Source: Jimgerdemannia flammicorona
Lineage: Eukaryota; Mucoromycota; Endogonomycetes; Endogonales; Endogonaceae
DNA length: 24,935 nucleotides
Direction of reading: 5' to 3'
NCBI GenBank assembly: GCA_003990745.1
Contig: RBNI01001028.1
Location: forward strand, 1-24,935
The number at the start of each line of letters is the position of its first letter. Position 1 is the first letter of the stretch. The notes beneath the pieces were generated by a model. The model was not told where the DNA came from and searched no databases. It worked only from the letters and a program-made list of their open reading frames with translations. Both the position numbers and the translations under genes were made by a program. Positions 12,101 to 21,150 of the stretch are shown here, piece by piece.

Positions 12101-13637
12101 ACTCTTTGTATATATATGTATATTTCTTTATTGCTATGAGCTATCATCTTGCCTATAGAGAAGAGGTTCTTTCTTATGTATCTCTGGAGTATATAGTACA
12201 TCCCCAAGAGTAGCAGTAGGCTCAATGATATTTCTATAGAGATATATCCTCACATTTCCCTTTCCTTGAGTATAAATAATATTATTATCTCTTAACTTGA
12301 TAGGTATAGGGTGTTTGAAAGTCTCATACATAGAGAATCATTCTCTATATAGTATCATATATATATTGTATTGCTTCAGAATCCATTAGCCAGATATTAT
12401 TATCATTGACTATATTGGTAGCACATTTATTATTATCACTTTTCATTGGCCCAAAATAATTTCACTAACTGAGATTTGTAGATGTTAGGTTGGTGGATTT
12501 GGTGGTAGATCTTAAGCTGGCAGAACTGATACTAGGGATTTTTCAGCCTAAAAGTATCATCCTTCTGATCAGATTTTATAGATATAGATCTTATACTAGT
12601 GAAATTGGTAGTAGAGCTGATAGCTTGTACAAAAAACAGATTACTGCTTTCATCAGTTTTAGCAGTATTTGCATTACCATACTTCTCTCTATAGTTCTTA
12701 TGTCTACATTATCAATGCTGGCTTTTTTCATACTTATTTTTACTACTCTTCTTGTCATTTTCCTAATTATAGCAATTGTGTTTCCTATGTCCATACTTGC
12801 CATAGTATTCACAGTAACCATCATACTTGGTTGATTAGCTAGACTAGTTATTGCATTATTGAGCTTGGGTTTGGGTTCATCTTCTTTAATCTTATTATTA
12901 ACTACACTTTTGACCTTATTTAGCACCACATTCACAGAATCTATAGAAGGTGTTTTCATCATCATCAGTACCATTTCCTTGATACATTTTCTTATTCATG
13001 AGGTTTGTTATCATGTGGATATAATTGGAGAGTCTCCTACTCTCATATATAGCTGCTACTATAACATTATATATATTTGAAAGTTCTCTTATAAGTACTA
13101 TAACCTTATCTTTATTGCTAATGCAATCTGTAGATATACTGAGGGAATTCTCTTAATTCATCAGATTGTTAACACAATTGATATAATCAGAGATACACTC
13201 CTTGAACTTTATTTATATATTAAATAAATGAGATTTTAGGTGGAATTAATTAGATATGAATACTTATATATGATGATTATATAGAGTCTTCCATACTTTG
13301 TATGCAGTCATTATATGTATTATGAGTTTTATTTATAAGTTTGATAATATGAATATAATCTCATATAATGCTCAATGATTATTTATGTATAATATCATAA
13401 TCTTGATTTAATACTTGTGGCTTTGTATACTCTACTAAACTGTATTTGTCAAGGAGATTCATCATATGAAATATCCAAATGTCATAGTCTCTCTCATCAA
13501 AGATTAGAATGAATCTCTTAGCTATATTTATGCTAATAACTGGGACTGTATTTTCTATACCTATTTGTAATTGGTGAAATGCTCATGATTGGTATATCTA
13601 TTTCTATGCTCATATTACTAGACTGATTGTTGGACAT
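9189..13637 (-). pseudogene. Copia gag-pol polyprotein, degenerate
   Basis: The ATG at 13637 and the final stop at 9189-9191 span about 1,483 codons, with many stops and frame changes. Recognisable parts, in sense order: a Gag block around 13560-13430 with a YDIWIFHMMNLL motif as in UBN2/gag_2 families; a CX2CX4HX4C knuckle near 12830-12770 reading CEYYGKYGHRKHNC, with the second Cys replaced by Tyr; a protease active site DSEA in place of DSGA near 12400; integrase at about 11809-11513 (IDIYGL, a TIYSDNRYEY block); RT with the YVDD region near 10160 where the Tyr codon is now a stop; RT to RNase H junction STPMD at about 9930; and C-terminal MIADSLTKVFPK near 9270. Non-functional. Confidence 0.9.
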
Positions 13638-13686
13638 TTTTAGCATAGTGTATTTTAAATAAGTGTTTTGTTATAGCTGCTTAGTG

Positions 13687-13703
13687 TTAGGGCTCATAAC
13701 CTT
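13687..13703 (-). other. Copia primer binding site, tRNA-iMet anticodon type
   Basis: Just inside the 5' LTR, the plus strand reads AGGGCTCATAACC (13689-13701), which matches the anticodon stem-loop of initiator tRNA-Met (CAU within GGGCUCAUAACC). The element RNA would therefore pair with an internal part of the tRNA, as known for copia-group elements primed by a half tRNA, and not with the tRNA 3' end. Confidence 0.8.
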
Positions 13704-13833
13704 TGATATAAAGAGAGAGACATTTTTATTGAAGTTACATAGATCACATATTTCTTACATTACTAATGAATGATGTAAATCTGATAGAATGATATAAGAT
13801 CACATACTGATATATCAAGTTACCATCCCAACA
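13704..13833 (-). repeat. Copia 5' LTR (right copy)
   Basis: 130 bp, TG at the plus-strand start (13704) and AACA at its end; in sense orientation it opens TGTTGGGATGG and closes TATCA. It abuts the primer binding site on the inside and the GTCTT target copy on the outside. Confidence 0.88.
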
Positions 13834-13838
13834 GTCTT
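13834..13838. repeat. Copia target-site duplication, right copy (GTCTT)
   Basis: Differs from the left copy ATCTT by one G/A transition. Confidence 0.7.
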
Positions 13839-14045
13839 TCTCTTTATTTCTAAGATTCTTTCAGATCTTTCTTTCAGATCTTATATAAATATCCTTATTC
13901 TCTATTTAAATAAAGCTCAGAATATTTTCTCTCAAAATTTCTTTAAGAATACTTAAATCTATAAGTATCTCTTTGAGCTACTTTAGATCTACCAGAATTA
14001 CCAGACTTAGCCACTTCCTTTTAAAGAAACTAAAACTGTTATACT

Positions 14046-15110
14046 TGGTAGCAGTAGTATTGTTATACCTTGCCTTATTAAGAAACCTCACATAATTCGG
14101 AAACTAGTCACAACTAGTTACACAAGTTTAAAATAAACTATAGAGAACTAGTCTATCATTCAGACCCATCTATTATAAAAGAAGCAGATGGTACAGAACT
14201 ATAAGTTAACTGGTAGAAAATAATTACCTCTATAGTCCATTAAATTCAATAACTTCAAATATAAATAAACTATAAAAAAAAAAGAACTATAGCTATATTA
14301 TATTCTGTTACTATACTAGTCAGCTTTAAGCTACTTAAGTCAGACATCTTTAATGATCACTGAGGAGAACTAACTATAGATATATAGACCTTTCAGTTGG
14401 ACCAATATATCAAACTCACAAGAATGGAAGAAGACATATAAGTCTAATTTACTGCTACACTTCTCTGAAGAAATACAGTCATTTGGTGATACAATTATAT
14501 TATTACTATTTTTATCTATTTAAATATGAGAATCCAAGATTGGACATCCGACTCTTTACAAGTAGTTCAAGCCTACTAGTACTACTAAGCTAGCCTGAGA
14601 TAAGCTAGTAAATATCAAGCAACTCAAGTCTATATAAAGTTATAAAGTTACAATATATACTTCTTATTAATTCTACTTAAACTACTAGCAATATCTGAAG
14701 ATGAAAAGATAAACTACTATATCTAAGATCTGAAAGAAAATGCATAAGTCAAGGTTGAGCTAAAAGAGCTATAGACTCTTCATAAAACTATGAGAATTAC
14801 CAATAGGTTTGATATGATCACCTTTAGTAACTACTTTGAGTCAGAGTACTCCAAGAAGAACTATTTTAAGAATTATTACATAAACTAATTCAAAGCAGTT
14901 GATCCAGTACTAATAGATCTAGATGCTATAAATAAGAGAAATAATAAGCTTACTCTAGAAGAAAAAGACTATCTGAAGAAATCTAGAGCTTGTTTTTTCT
15001 ATTATCAAATAAGATATATTGTAATCAAATATCTTAAGAAGACTAGTGAACTCTCAAAAGCAATCACTATATTGTCCAAAGTTATATCTGTCAACTTTAT
15101 CACTAATTAA
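14046..15110 (+). pseudogene. Gypsy Gag remnant with eroded zinc knuckle
   Basis: A frame with scattered stops ends at a TAA just after 15105. Its clearest stretch runs from about 14745 and reads blocks such as NRFDMITFSNYFESEYSKKN and LTLEEKDYLKKSRACFF. The knuckle at 14991-15032 keeps only its first Cys: the second Cys, the Gly, the His and the last Cys of CX2CX3GHX4C read Tyr, Arg, Tyr and Tyr, each explained by one G/A or C/T change. Gag would form the particle and bind RNA; this copy cannot. The start is uncertain. Confidence 0.65.
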
Positions 15111-15554
15111 CCAGAACTCAAAATCAAGAAGCTTCATCTGAAGACCTAGGTTTCTTAATATTAATTAGAAGAAGTCATTGGTCTTTACTTACACTCAGTC
15201 AAGCAAGTCAATATTTCAGCTAAAAACTGAACTCTGGTACCTTGAGAATTGCAGTCCAATATTCTGAAGGATATTATATCAGAATTATACCATAATCAGA
15301 ACTTAGTATCAAATATTATTTATATATATATTGATATTGGTATCATTGATTCAGACTATTAAAAACAAGTTTAAGTCTTACTTATTAATCAGAAGGATCA
15401 AGACTATATAGTCAAAGAGGAAGACCAAGTTATATAAATAATTCTAGAAAAAGCCAGTCAATTTAAGATTATAGAAGTCTAAAAACTATCTAAAATAAAG
15501 TAAGACTAGAAAGGTTTTAGTAGTACTGATTAAGTAATAAGTCTTACTGAAAAC

Positions 15555-15715
15555 TTAGCTTAAGCTATACTCATTTTTAAAGACCTAGTTAAAGGAAAAG
15601 AAGTTCAAGTACTCATAGACAGTAGAGCTGCAGGAACTTTATCAATCAGAACCTCATCAAAATCCTCAAGATTCTTACCAAACTAGTATCTAAGAATAAT
15701 AGTATAGTTATTATA
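15555..15715 (+). pseudogene. Gypsy retropepsin fragment
   Basis: The plus strand reads KGKEVQVLIDSRAAGT, with D-S-R-A at 15618-15629 in place of the aspartic protease motif DSGA (Gly to Arg by one G/A change). Stops follow, and the frame ends at the junction with the LINE fragment near 15720. Position downstream of Gag fits the Gypsy order. 15110-15555 between them is the same decayed element without a clear domain. Confidence 0.6.
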
Positions 15716-15719
15716 TATA

Positions 15720-16952
15720 ACTTTGCCAATAGCTTCTTCTGAATATGCCTTCTCTATATCCTCTCCCAGGCCACTTGATCTAGCTACACCTTCTTACCAT
15801 TCATGATCTCCACTACTGTCTTAGTCTCAAACTTCTTTCAGGCTAATCTCCTCTTCTCAACAGCCTCTACCAGATCCTCCAATGCCTCCAGCAAGTCCTT
15901 CTCTTCCTCTGGTGACTCTTTTACTCTTGAGACCTTGAACTTCACTGGTTTCCACTTGAATACTACTAGTCAGTCTCTCACTTTTTCCATATTCTCCTTA
16001 TCTGCTAGCTGTACTCTTATATCCACATCTCCTATTCTGAACTCTGTGCCTTTCTAGACCCAAAACCCAATATTCACAATGTCTCTATACTCCTTGATGG
16101 CCTCTACAATCAACTCCCTGGCTATCTTCTTTGACACTATAGGAATATCCAGTATCATCAACTATACTACTTGGGAATTCTAGTACAAGTGCCTGGTCAT
16201 GGGGACTACTATCCCCCCCACTATCACTCTCTTCTCTATTGCTTTCAGCAGTACCTCCTTCTTCTCAAAGCCCACCTCCACCTCTTTCAAACTTTTCAAA
16301 AATTTTACTAAGGCTGCTCAATTCATCTTCTAGATCAGTAGTCTCAGAATTATCCTCATAGTTACCATTAAGCCCTGGAAATACAATATAATTGCAAATT
16401 CTAACTTTGATTTCTTAAGTAATAGTACTGCTACCAGACCCATTATACTATCTACCAGATCTCCAGGCCTCATATCCACCCTCTGTTCAGATCCACCATC
16501 AGCCATCATATTTGGATTTTTTTTCAGATTAGTAGTCCTCTTGCCATCAGCAGTCTCACTCCCCCCAGCTACTACTCTCTCAGCCCTACTGCTCTCACCA
16601 TCAAGGGCTGCTCCACCTAATCCTACAGCTCTTGCCATCTTCTTATCCTTTCTCAGTCAGCTCTCTAATCTAGTTGATGGATATCTCTCCTTTATCTTAT
16701 CAGTAAAGCTCATTCTTCCAGTCCCCTAACTCTCTATACTGCCCCCTCCTCTTCCATATCCTCCAGCCAGCAAGTCCTATATACTTTCCTATAAGCCACA
16801 ACTTCTCTCTATATACTGCTAGTTGAATACACTAGAGCCACCCTGTACAGTATATACTATCAGTTGTCATATTGCTAGTATCTATTCTCCAAAAACAATA
16901 TCTTGAGTGTTGTTAGAAGTTTGTGTAACCTGAATGTTACTGGAGAAAGGTG
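15720..16952 (-). mobile_element. LINE copy 2: 5' portion only (5' UTR and ORF1 N-terminal half)
   Basis: Nucleotide and protein similarity to 5870-7110 is clear across its whole length: the 5' UTR word GTGTAACC, QGG..FN.Q near the ORF1 start, DLLAGGYGRGGG, MSFTDKIKERY, VEVGFEKKEVLLKA, a GDVDIRVQLADKE block, PEEEKDLLEALEDL, and finally LLAKL, matching LLAKM of copy 1. At that point (about 15720) similarity stops. It is AT-richer than copy 1 and full of transition-type stops. LINEs normally lose their 5' end; here the 5' end is kept and everything downstream is missing, so a later deletion is likely. Confidence 0.85.
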
Positions 16953-16954
16953 TG

Positions 16955-17653
16955 ATCAGAAGCTCTGAGATATTATCTCTACTAAGAATTTATATAAACA
17001 AGCTCTCAAGAAATTATAGATATCATATATATAGATATATATGAATAAAAACTGACCAAAAGAGTCCACTAGATCTTCAGACATATACCCTGAGTCATTT
17101 CTAATCTAGAATATATCAAAGTCTCTGATATCTAAAAATTGACAAGTTACTATATAGATCACCTTGAGAAAATAGTTGCAGAAGAGGCCCAATCTACTAT
17201 CATAGTCAAGAGTAGTAAGGTTCAAGACCTTTGGAACACTATACTAGAGGACAATTCAGACTAATTTATTTATAATCTAATTGCACTATTTCAAGACCCT
17301 TCTCTGAGAGTCTGCTATCTCCAGAATTCTGTAAATATTTCCTACTTTATAGATGACTCACTATTGATTAGAGACCTCAAGAGCAGAATGACCTTATACT
17401 CTTTGATGACATCACCCTCTCAGACAACTTGGAGAATAATAGCAACCTACTTATTTTATTAGAAGATAACATCAACAACCTTCTTTTCTCACTCCCAGAG
17501 CCCACTACTGATCTCAGTATAATTGTAGAAGATACAGAAAATGATTTGGCTAGACTTTCTGAAGAAAATGAGGAGGAGAATGAGAATGATATAATTCTAG
17601 TTATATTGAATTTTAAGATGTATAAGAATGACTCTATTAGCCAAATTGAGTAA
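16955..17653 (+). pseudogene. Extra Gypsy ORF (ORF3), degenerate copy homologous to 21704-22519
   Basis: Beginning right at the LINE 5' end, the plus strand aligns with the extra ORF of the right-hand Gypsy element at both DNA and protein level: EAQSTIIVKSSKVQDLWN against EAQSTITLNSEEVEDFWH, then EDNSD, IALFQDPSLR against ISVFQGPSIR, and YFIDDSLL against YFVEENLI. The last 74 codons (17429-17653) are open and end in an acidic run (SEENEEENENDI) followed by ILNF, as the other copy ends in DDDDDDEEAP followed by ILNF. The N-terminal part was displaced or lost with the LINE insertion. Function unknown. Confidence 0.75.
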
Positions 17654-18640
17654 GTTAGTTAGTTATATAAACAGTAACTATATATTAACTAGCCAAATTT
17701 ATCACAAATATAAAATTAGCCTTATTCAGTTAGTTAGTTACCTGAATTCTAAAAGTATGCTAAATAGTATCTTTTAGTAATTGTGAGTTATAACCAATTA
17801 CCTAGTCTTATTCTTAGTCTGAAAAACTGTATAAATTTCTTCTAATCTGTAGTGAATAAACCTCAGTCAATTAGTTCTGAAAGACAAGAGAAGTTAAGTA
17901 TAAGAACTTTGGGAAAAGACTTTAAGAGTTAAAGGAATTTACTCTTGCTACTACTATCTTGGAAAATTATTATGAAACTCAAGATACAAGTCAGTTAAGA
18001 CTGCCTTGGAAATCAAGACTCATGGAATTCAAGATACAAGTCAGTTAATGTTGCTTTGGAAATTCGATACAAAACCTACCAGAAATTCAAGAATAACAAA
18101 TAAGTCAATTGATACAAGTCTGCCTATTAAGACTGCTATAGAAATCAGATACCAAGAACTGCCACCACTATAGAAATCAGATACAAGACCCAGAAAACTT
18201 GCCAGAAAACTTAGCCAAGGATACCAGAATAATCACCAACCTGTCAGGAGACAATAGAGCACCACCAAGAAACATAAAGAACCTGTGAAAATGATTGCCA
18301 ACTTCTCCATGATCAGTCATGTGACCAATGACTCAAGACATGTGAATTTCAATTTAATGCAAATCGGACAGCAGTTGAACTGAACATTGAGCCAGAATAT
18401 TGTTAGTAGAAGAGATAAATAGCATATAAATAATCAGTGGAACATTGAGCCATGCATATCAGCAAAACCAATCCGTACAAATCACATGCCATACTATATA
18501 TCTTGCTAATTGAGAGTTACTTGGTTTTCACTGAGGGAGACTATTCTACTTTGACTGGTTTCTTCTTTTTAGTCTATATTCATCACTATTCCTCTATAAT
18601 ATATTTACTGAAATACTCAAGTGGTTGGCAAAATATCACA
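17654..18640. other. Gypsy LTR-like segment, no gene seen
   Basis: TATAAAT at 17830-17836 and AATAAA at 17855-17860 followed by CCTCAG repeat the core seen in the other Gypsy LTRs of the window, so this is probably the 3' LTR of the old element. Near 17976-18065 a unit of about 50 bp (CAAGATACAAGTCAGTTAA...TTGGAAAT) occurs twice in tandem, and TATAGAAATCAGATAC occurs twice near 18135-18185. Ends were not resolved. 18450-18646 holds a short open frame of 64 codons that I do not consider a gene. Confidence 0.45.
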
Positions 18641-18649
18641 GACTAGTTG

Positions 18650-19759
18650 ACATTATATGATATATTAATGACTTCTTTAGCACATGCTTCCACGTAACAC
18701 CACAGCACCTCAATTCATACCTCTGGGAGTGGCGGGTGCCCGCAACATCAAATAACACGATCCATCCCTCCTTCCAGTCGCGCGCTGGGCCTACGTCTCG
18801 CAGAAGATAACATTCGGCGAAATCGCCCATAATCGCTTCTAAAAGATGTGACAAAGATGTGTATTCAGTGTAGTATAAGACATCGCGGAAGGAGGCGTGG
18901 CTAAGGAGGGGGTGTGGTAGCGATGGGGGAAGCGTTGAAGGGGAGAAGGGAGCCAGGTTGGAGGCGGCGATGAGGTGGAAATTGCCAAGAGATAGTGGGT
19001 GGCTGAGGGACGATGATCTTGTAGACAAACCGGATGTTCACGAAGCGATGTTCCGGGTCCAGTGCGGAGAAAACATCCGTCGAGTTAATTTATGGCCTCA
19101 AGTTATACGGAAAGTCAGTCCTCGCGCGATAAATATCCACGCCACGGGCAGGTCAACACGCGCGCCCAACAAAATAACATGATGCACCATCGGGTTATTG
19201 CACCTATGACAAAACGCGACCCTCGCTTCCCCTAGCAGGACGAGCTCCGACAGCATACTCCCTGTCAAGCTCGTGTCAGTACGCATAGCGAGGGCAACCA
19301 CCTTGTTGGCGACAGGGCGGAGCATCCGTGACCCCGCCGTTCTAGCACCCATCAGCACCTGATACAGGTCTTCCGAAAGGCTGTCCTTGTCCACCCAATC
19401 GTACTGGGCGTAAAGTCATAAACAAATATTTATGAAGCTTCACCAGCCTCGCGTCGGTAAAGGAGTACTTGCATCCAGAGAGCGAGGTGTCGTCGTAAAG
19501 CGCTTTGAACCACCGATCACGCATGTGGGAGATCGTGGCCACGTTTGCTCTGAGGCGGCAAAAGAGATGAAGTCATGGCGTGCGGCAATGTGGAGGAGAA
19601 TGTTCTCGAGGATCTCCGACAGGAAGTGGTCGATGAGGAGGAGGCAGGCGAGTGGGATGCGCTTGAGGGTGCAGACAAAGAGGGAGCTATTGAGGTGAAC
19701 GAAAAGGAAGTTTATCGTGCAGTTGTCTTCGATTGTGATAGAAGCAGTGTTGTAGATAC
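18650..19759 (-). pseudogene. F-box-like host gene or pseudogene, frameshifted
   Basis: This CpG-retaining island has coding-like frames on the minus strand that hand over to one another. First, LSEILENILLHIAARHDFISFAAS (about 19640-19570) resembles an F-box helix pair (consensus L..E....IL..). Next, in another phase, VATISHMRDRWFKALYDDTSL and KYSFTDARLVKLHKYL; then, shifted again near 19400, YAQYDWVDKDSLSEDLYQVL on to a stop at 19098; later DPEHRFVNIRFVYKII (about 19050) and MGDFAECYLLRDVG with WIVLFDVAGTRHSQRY (about 18830-18720). No GT-AG intron of normal size explains the phase changes, so it is probably a pseudogene, unless sequencing errors are involved. F-box proteins recruit substrates to SCF ubiquitin ligases; that assignment is tentative. 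Confidence 0.45.
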
Positions 19760-20130
19760 TGTAACGTAGCGGGCGCGTAACCAGGGAAATGCAGCGGATT
19801 TCCATAACTCTTCTTGACTCCTCAGAGTCACAAGTAGTATCTGTCTGATCTCATCAGACTACTAAGGTAAGGCTCAAATTCTTTTGACCTGAGGTTTATT
19901 CACTCTAGATACTGGGGATATTTATACAAGTTTGCTAGCTATAGGGTGGCTAGGTTATGACTATATTTCCTATGAGTCACTTTTCACAGTGTTGAATCTT
20001 TAAAGTTTCTACATTTGCAGAATATGACTGATATTTGTGAGGCTATACTATATCTGGGAATCGGATTCAGGTACCACGATGAAATGTTTCTATTTCATAA
20101 TACCTATACCTAAGAAGGCGCATACTGTAA
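19760..20130 (-). repeat. Solo-LTR-like Gypsy segment
   Basis: The plus strand starts TGTAACG, a common Gypsy LTR terminus, exactly where the F-box-like coding sequence ends. On the minus strand TATAAAT (19926-19920) is followed about 26 bp later by AATAAA (19900-19895) and CCTCAGG, the same core as the three other Gypsy LTRs here. A 9-mer ATACTGTAA occurs at both edges (19756-19764 and 20122-20130). An imperfect hairpin lies at 20069-20105. The right boundary is uncertain. Confidence 0.45.
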
Positions 20131-20152
20131 TATGGAACCAATTATAAGAACA

Positions 20153-20167
20153 AGGGTTAGGGTTAGG
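20153..20167. repeat. Short interstitial telomere-like tract
   Basis: AGGGTTAGGGTTAGG, about two and a half TTAGGG units, lies between the LTR-like segment and the LRR gene. TTAGGG is the usual telomere repeat of filamentous fungi, but so short a tract may be chance or a repair scar. Confidence 0.5.
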
Positions 20168-20228
20168 AATAAAGTTCTTTATTAGCCAACATTTGACACT
20201 TCGCGCTTTGACACTTACACAATCAAAC

Positions 20229-21150
20229 ATGCGAATTCTTCTCACGACGCAGACTACCCTGGATCTCTCTAGTATGCTTGAACCGAGTGAACTGTTGAGT
20301 GACGCTGTCTGACGAGTTCCAACTGACGACCTGTGCGTATTTACTCATCCGTTTTCAGACAACGGAATCGGTGATGAGTGTGCCCGAGCTTTGGCCGAGT
20401 CTCTGAAGCAAAACACAACGCTTACCCAGCTGAATCTCTCCAGTATGTCGGAAACTAGTGTGTGACTGTTTGAATGTGCGTGATTCTATCCAGCTGACCT
20501 GCACATATTTGCGCATTTTTCAGGGAATAGCATTGAAGATGAGGGTGCCTGTGCTCTGGCCGAGTCTCTGAAGCAGAACACGACTCTTACCGACCTGGAA
20601 CTCCACCGTATGTTGGAAATCAGTGTTGACTGTTTGAATATAGGTGATTCCATCCAGCTGACCTGTGCGTATTTGTGCATTTTCAGACAATAGCATTGAA
20701 GATGAGGGTGCCTGTGCTCTGGCCGAGTCTCTGAAGCAGAACACGACCTTTACCAAGCTGGATCTCGGAGGTATGTCGGAAATCAGTGTGTGACTGTTTG
20801 AATGTGGGTGATTCCATCCAGCTGACCTGTGTGTATTTATTTAGATAACTCTATCAGTGCTGAGGGTGCCGGTGCTCTGGCCGAGTCTCTGAAGCAGAAC
20901 ACGACCCTTACCCACCTGTATCTAGGAAGTATGTCGGAAATCAGTGTGTGACTGTTTGAATGTGGGTGATTCCATCTAGCTGACCTGTGCGTATTTATTT
21001 AGATAACTCTATTAGCGCTGAGGGTGCCTGTACTCTGGCCGAGTCTCTGAAGCAGAACACGACTCTTACCCATCTGAATCTTTACAGTATGTCCGAAATC
21101 AGTGTGAATGTTTAATTGTTATTCTATCCAGCTGACCTGTGTGTATTTAT
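20229..21150 (+). CDS. LRR (ribonuclease-inhibitor type) gene, one exon per repeat, 3' end cut off by a retrotransposon
   Basis: Exon 1 (20229-20271) starts at ATG and encodes MRILLTTQTTLDLS; the frame is open upstream to 20148, so the start is uncertain. Exons 2-6 are 20359-20443, 20524-20607, 20687-20770, 20845-20928 and 21003-21086. Exons 3-6 are each 84 bp, encode one 28-residue repeat (consensus N.SI..EGA.ALAESLKQN, then TTLT.L.L..) and are split in phase 1. Introns of 87, 80, 79, 74 and 74 bp start GTATG, carry CTGAC about 20 nt before the end and finish in AG. Exon 2 has an extra T (GAGTTCTCT against GAGTCTCT), a frameshift. The sixth intron stops at 21150 where the LTR begins. Such repeats form a curved protein-binding surface, as in NLRC3-like and RanGAP proteins; no NACHT or other domain is visible here. 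Partner and pathway are unknown. Confidence 0.8.

Larger units (their letters stand above)
8696..13833 (-). mobile_element. Complete but heavily mutated Copia (Ty1/copia) retrotransposon
   Basis: The element is 5,138 bp on the minus strand, with 130-bp LTRs at both ends, a 5-bp target duplication with one mismatch, a tRNA-iMet-type primer binding site and a remnant gag-pol in the order gag, protease, integrase, reverse transcriptase, RNase H (integrase before RT defines Copia). Every domain is broken by stops. The base changes between the LTRs are almost all transitions. It lies inside the older plus-strand Gypsy remnant; deleting it joins 8695 to 13839. Confidence 0.92.
13839..18640 (+). mobile_element. 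Old plus-strand Gypsy (Ty3-type) element, nested and pol-deleted
   Basis: Left to right: an LTR remnant to about 14045 with TATAAAT (13884-13890) and AATAAA (13909-13914); a candidate primer binding site TGGTAGCAG at 14046; decayed gag; a protease motif at 15618; a LINE 5' fragment (15720-16952) where pol should be; then the extra ORF shared with the right-hand Gypsy element; then a second LTR-like core (TATAAAT 17830, AATAAA 17855). Reverse transcriptase and integrase were not found, so they were probably lost in a deletion. Exact outer ends are not resolved, and the left LTR continues beyond the Copia insertion. Confidence 0.65.

Noticed and set aside
12490..12834. A hydrophobic plus-strand frame of 114 codons that looks like membrane segments
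   Set aside because: Antisense to the Copia Gag zinc-knuckle region; hydrophobicity comes from AT-rich codons.
20148..20228. Upstream extension of LRR exon 1 (frame open from 20148)
   Set aside because: It runs through the TTAGGG tract, and no acceptor in the right phase was found; the ATG at 20229 is the more cautious start.
20272..21002. Reading the LRR region as a single intronless gene
   Set aside because: The 74-87 bp segments between repeats contain stops and are not multiples of three except the first, while GT-AG ends and a CTGAC motif are present in each.
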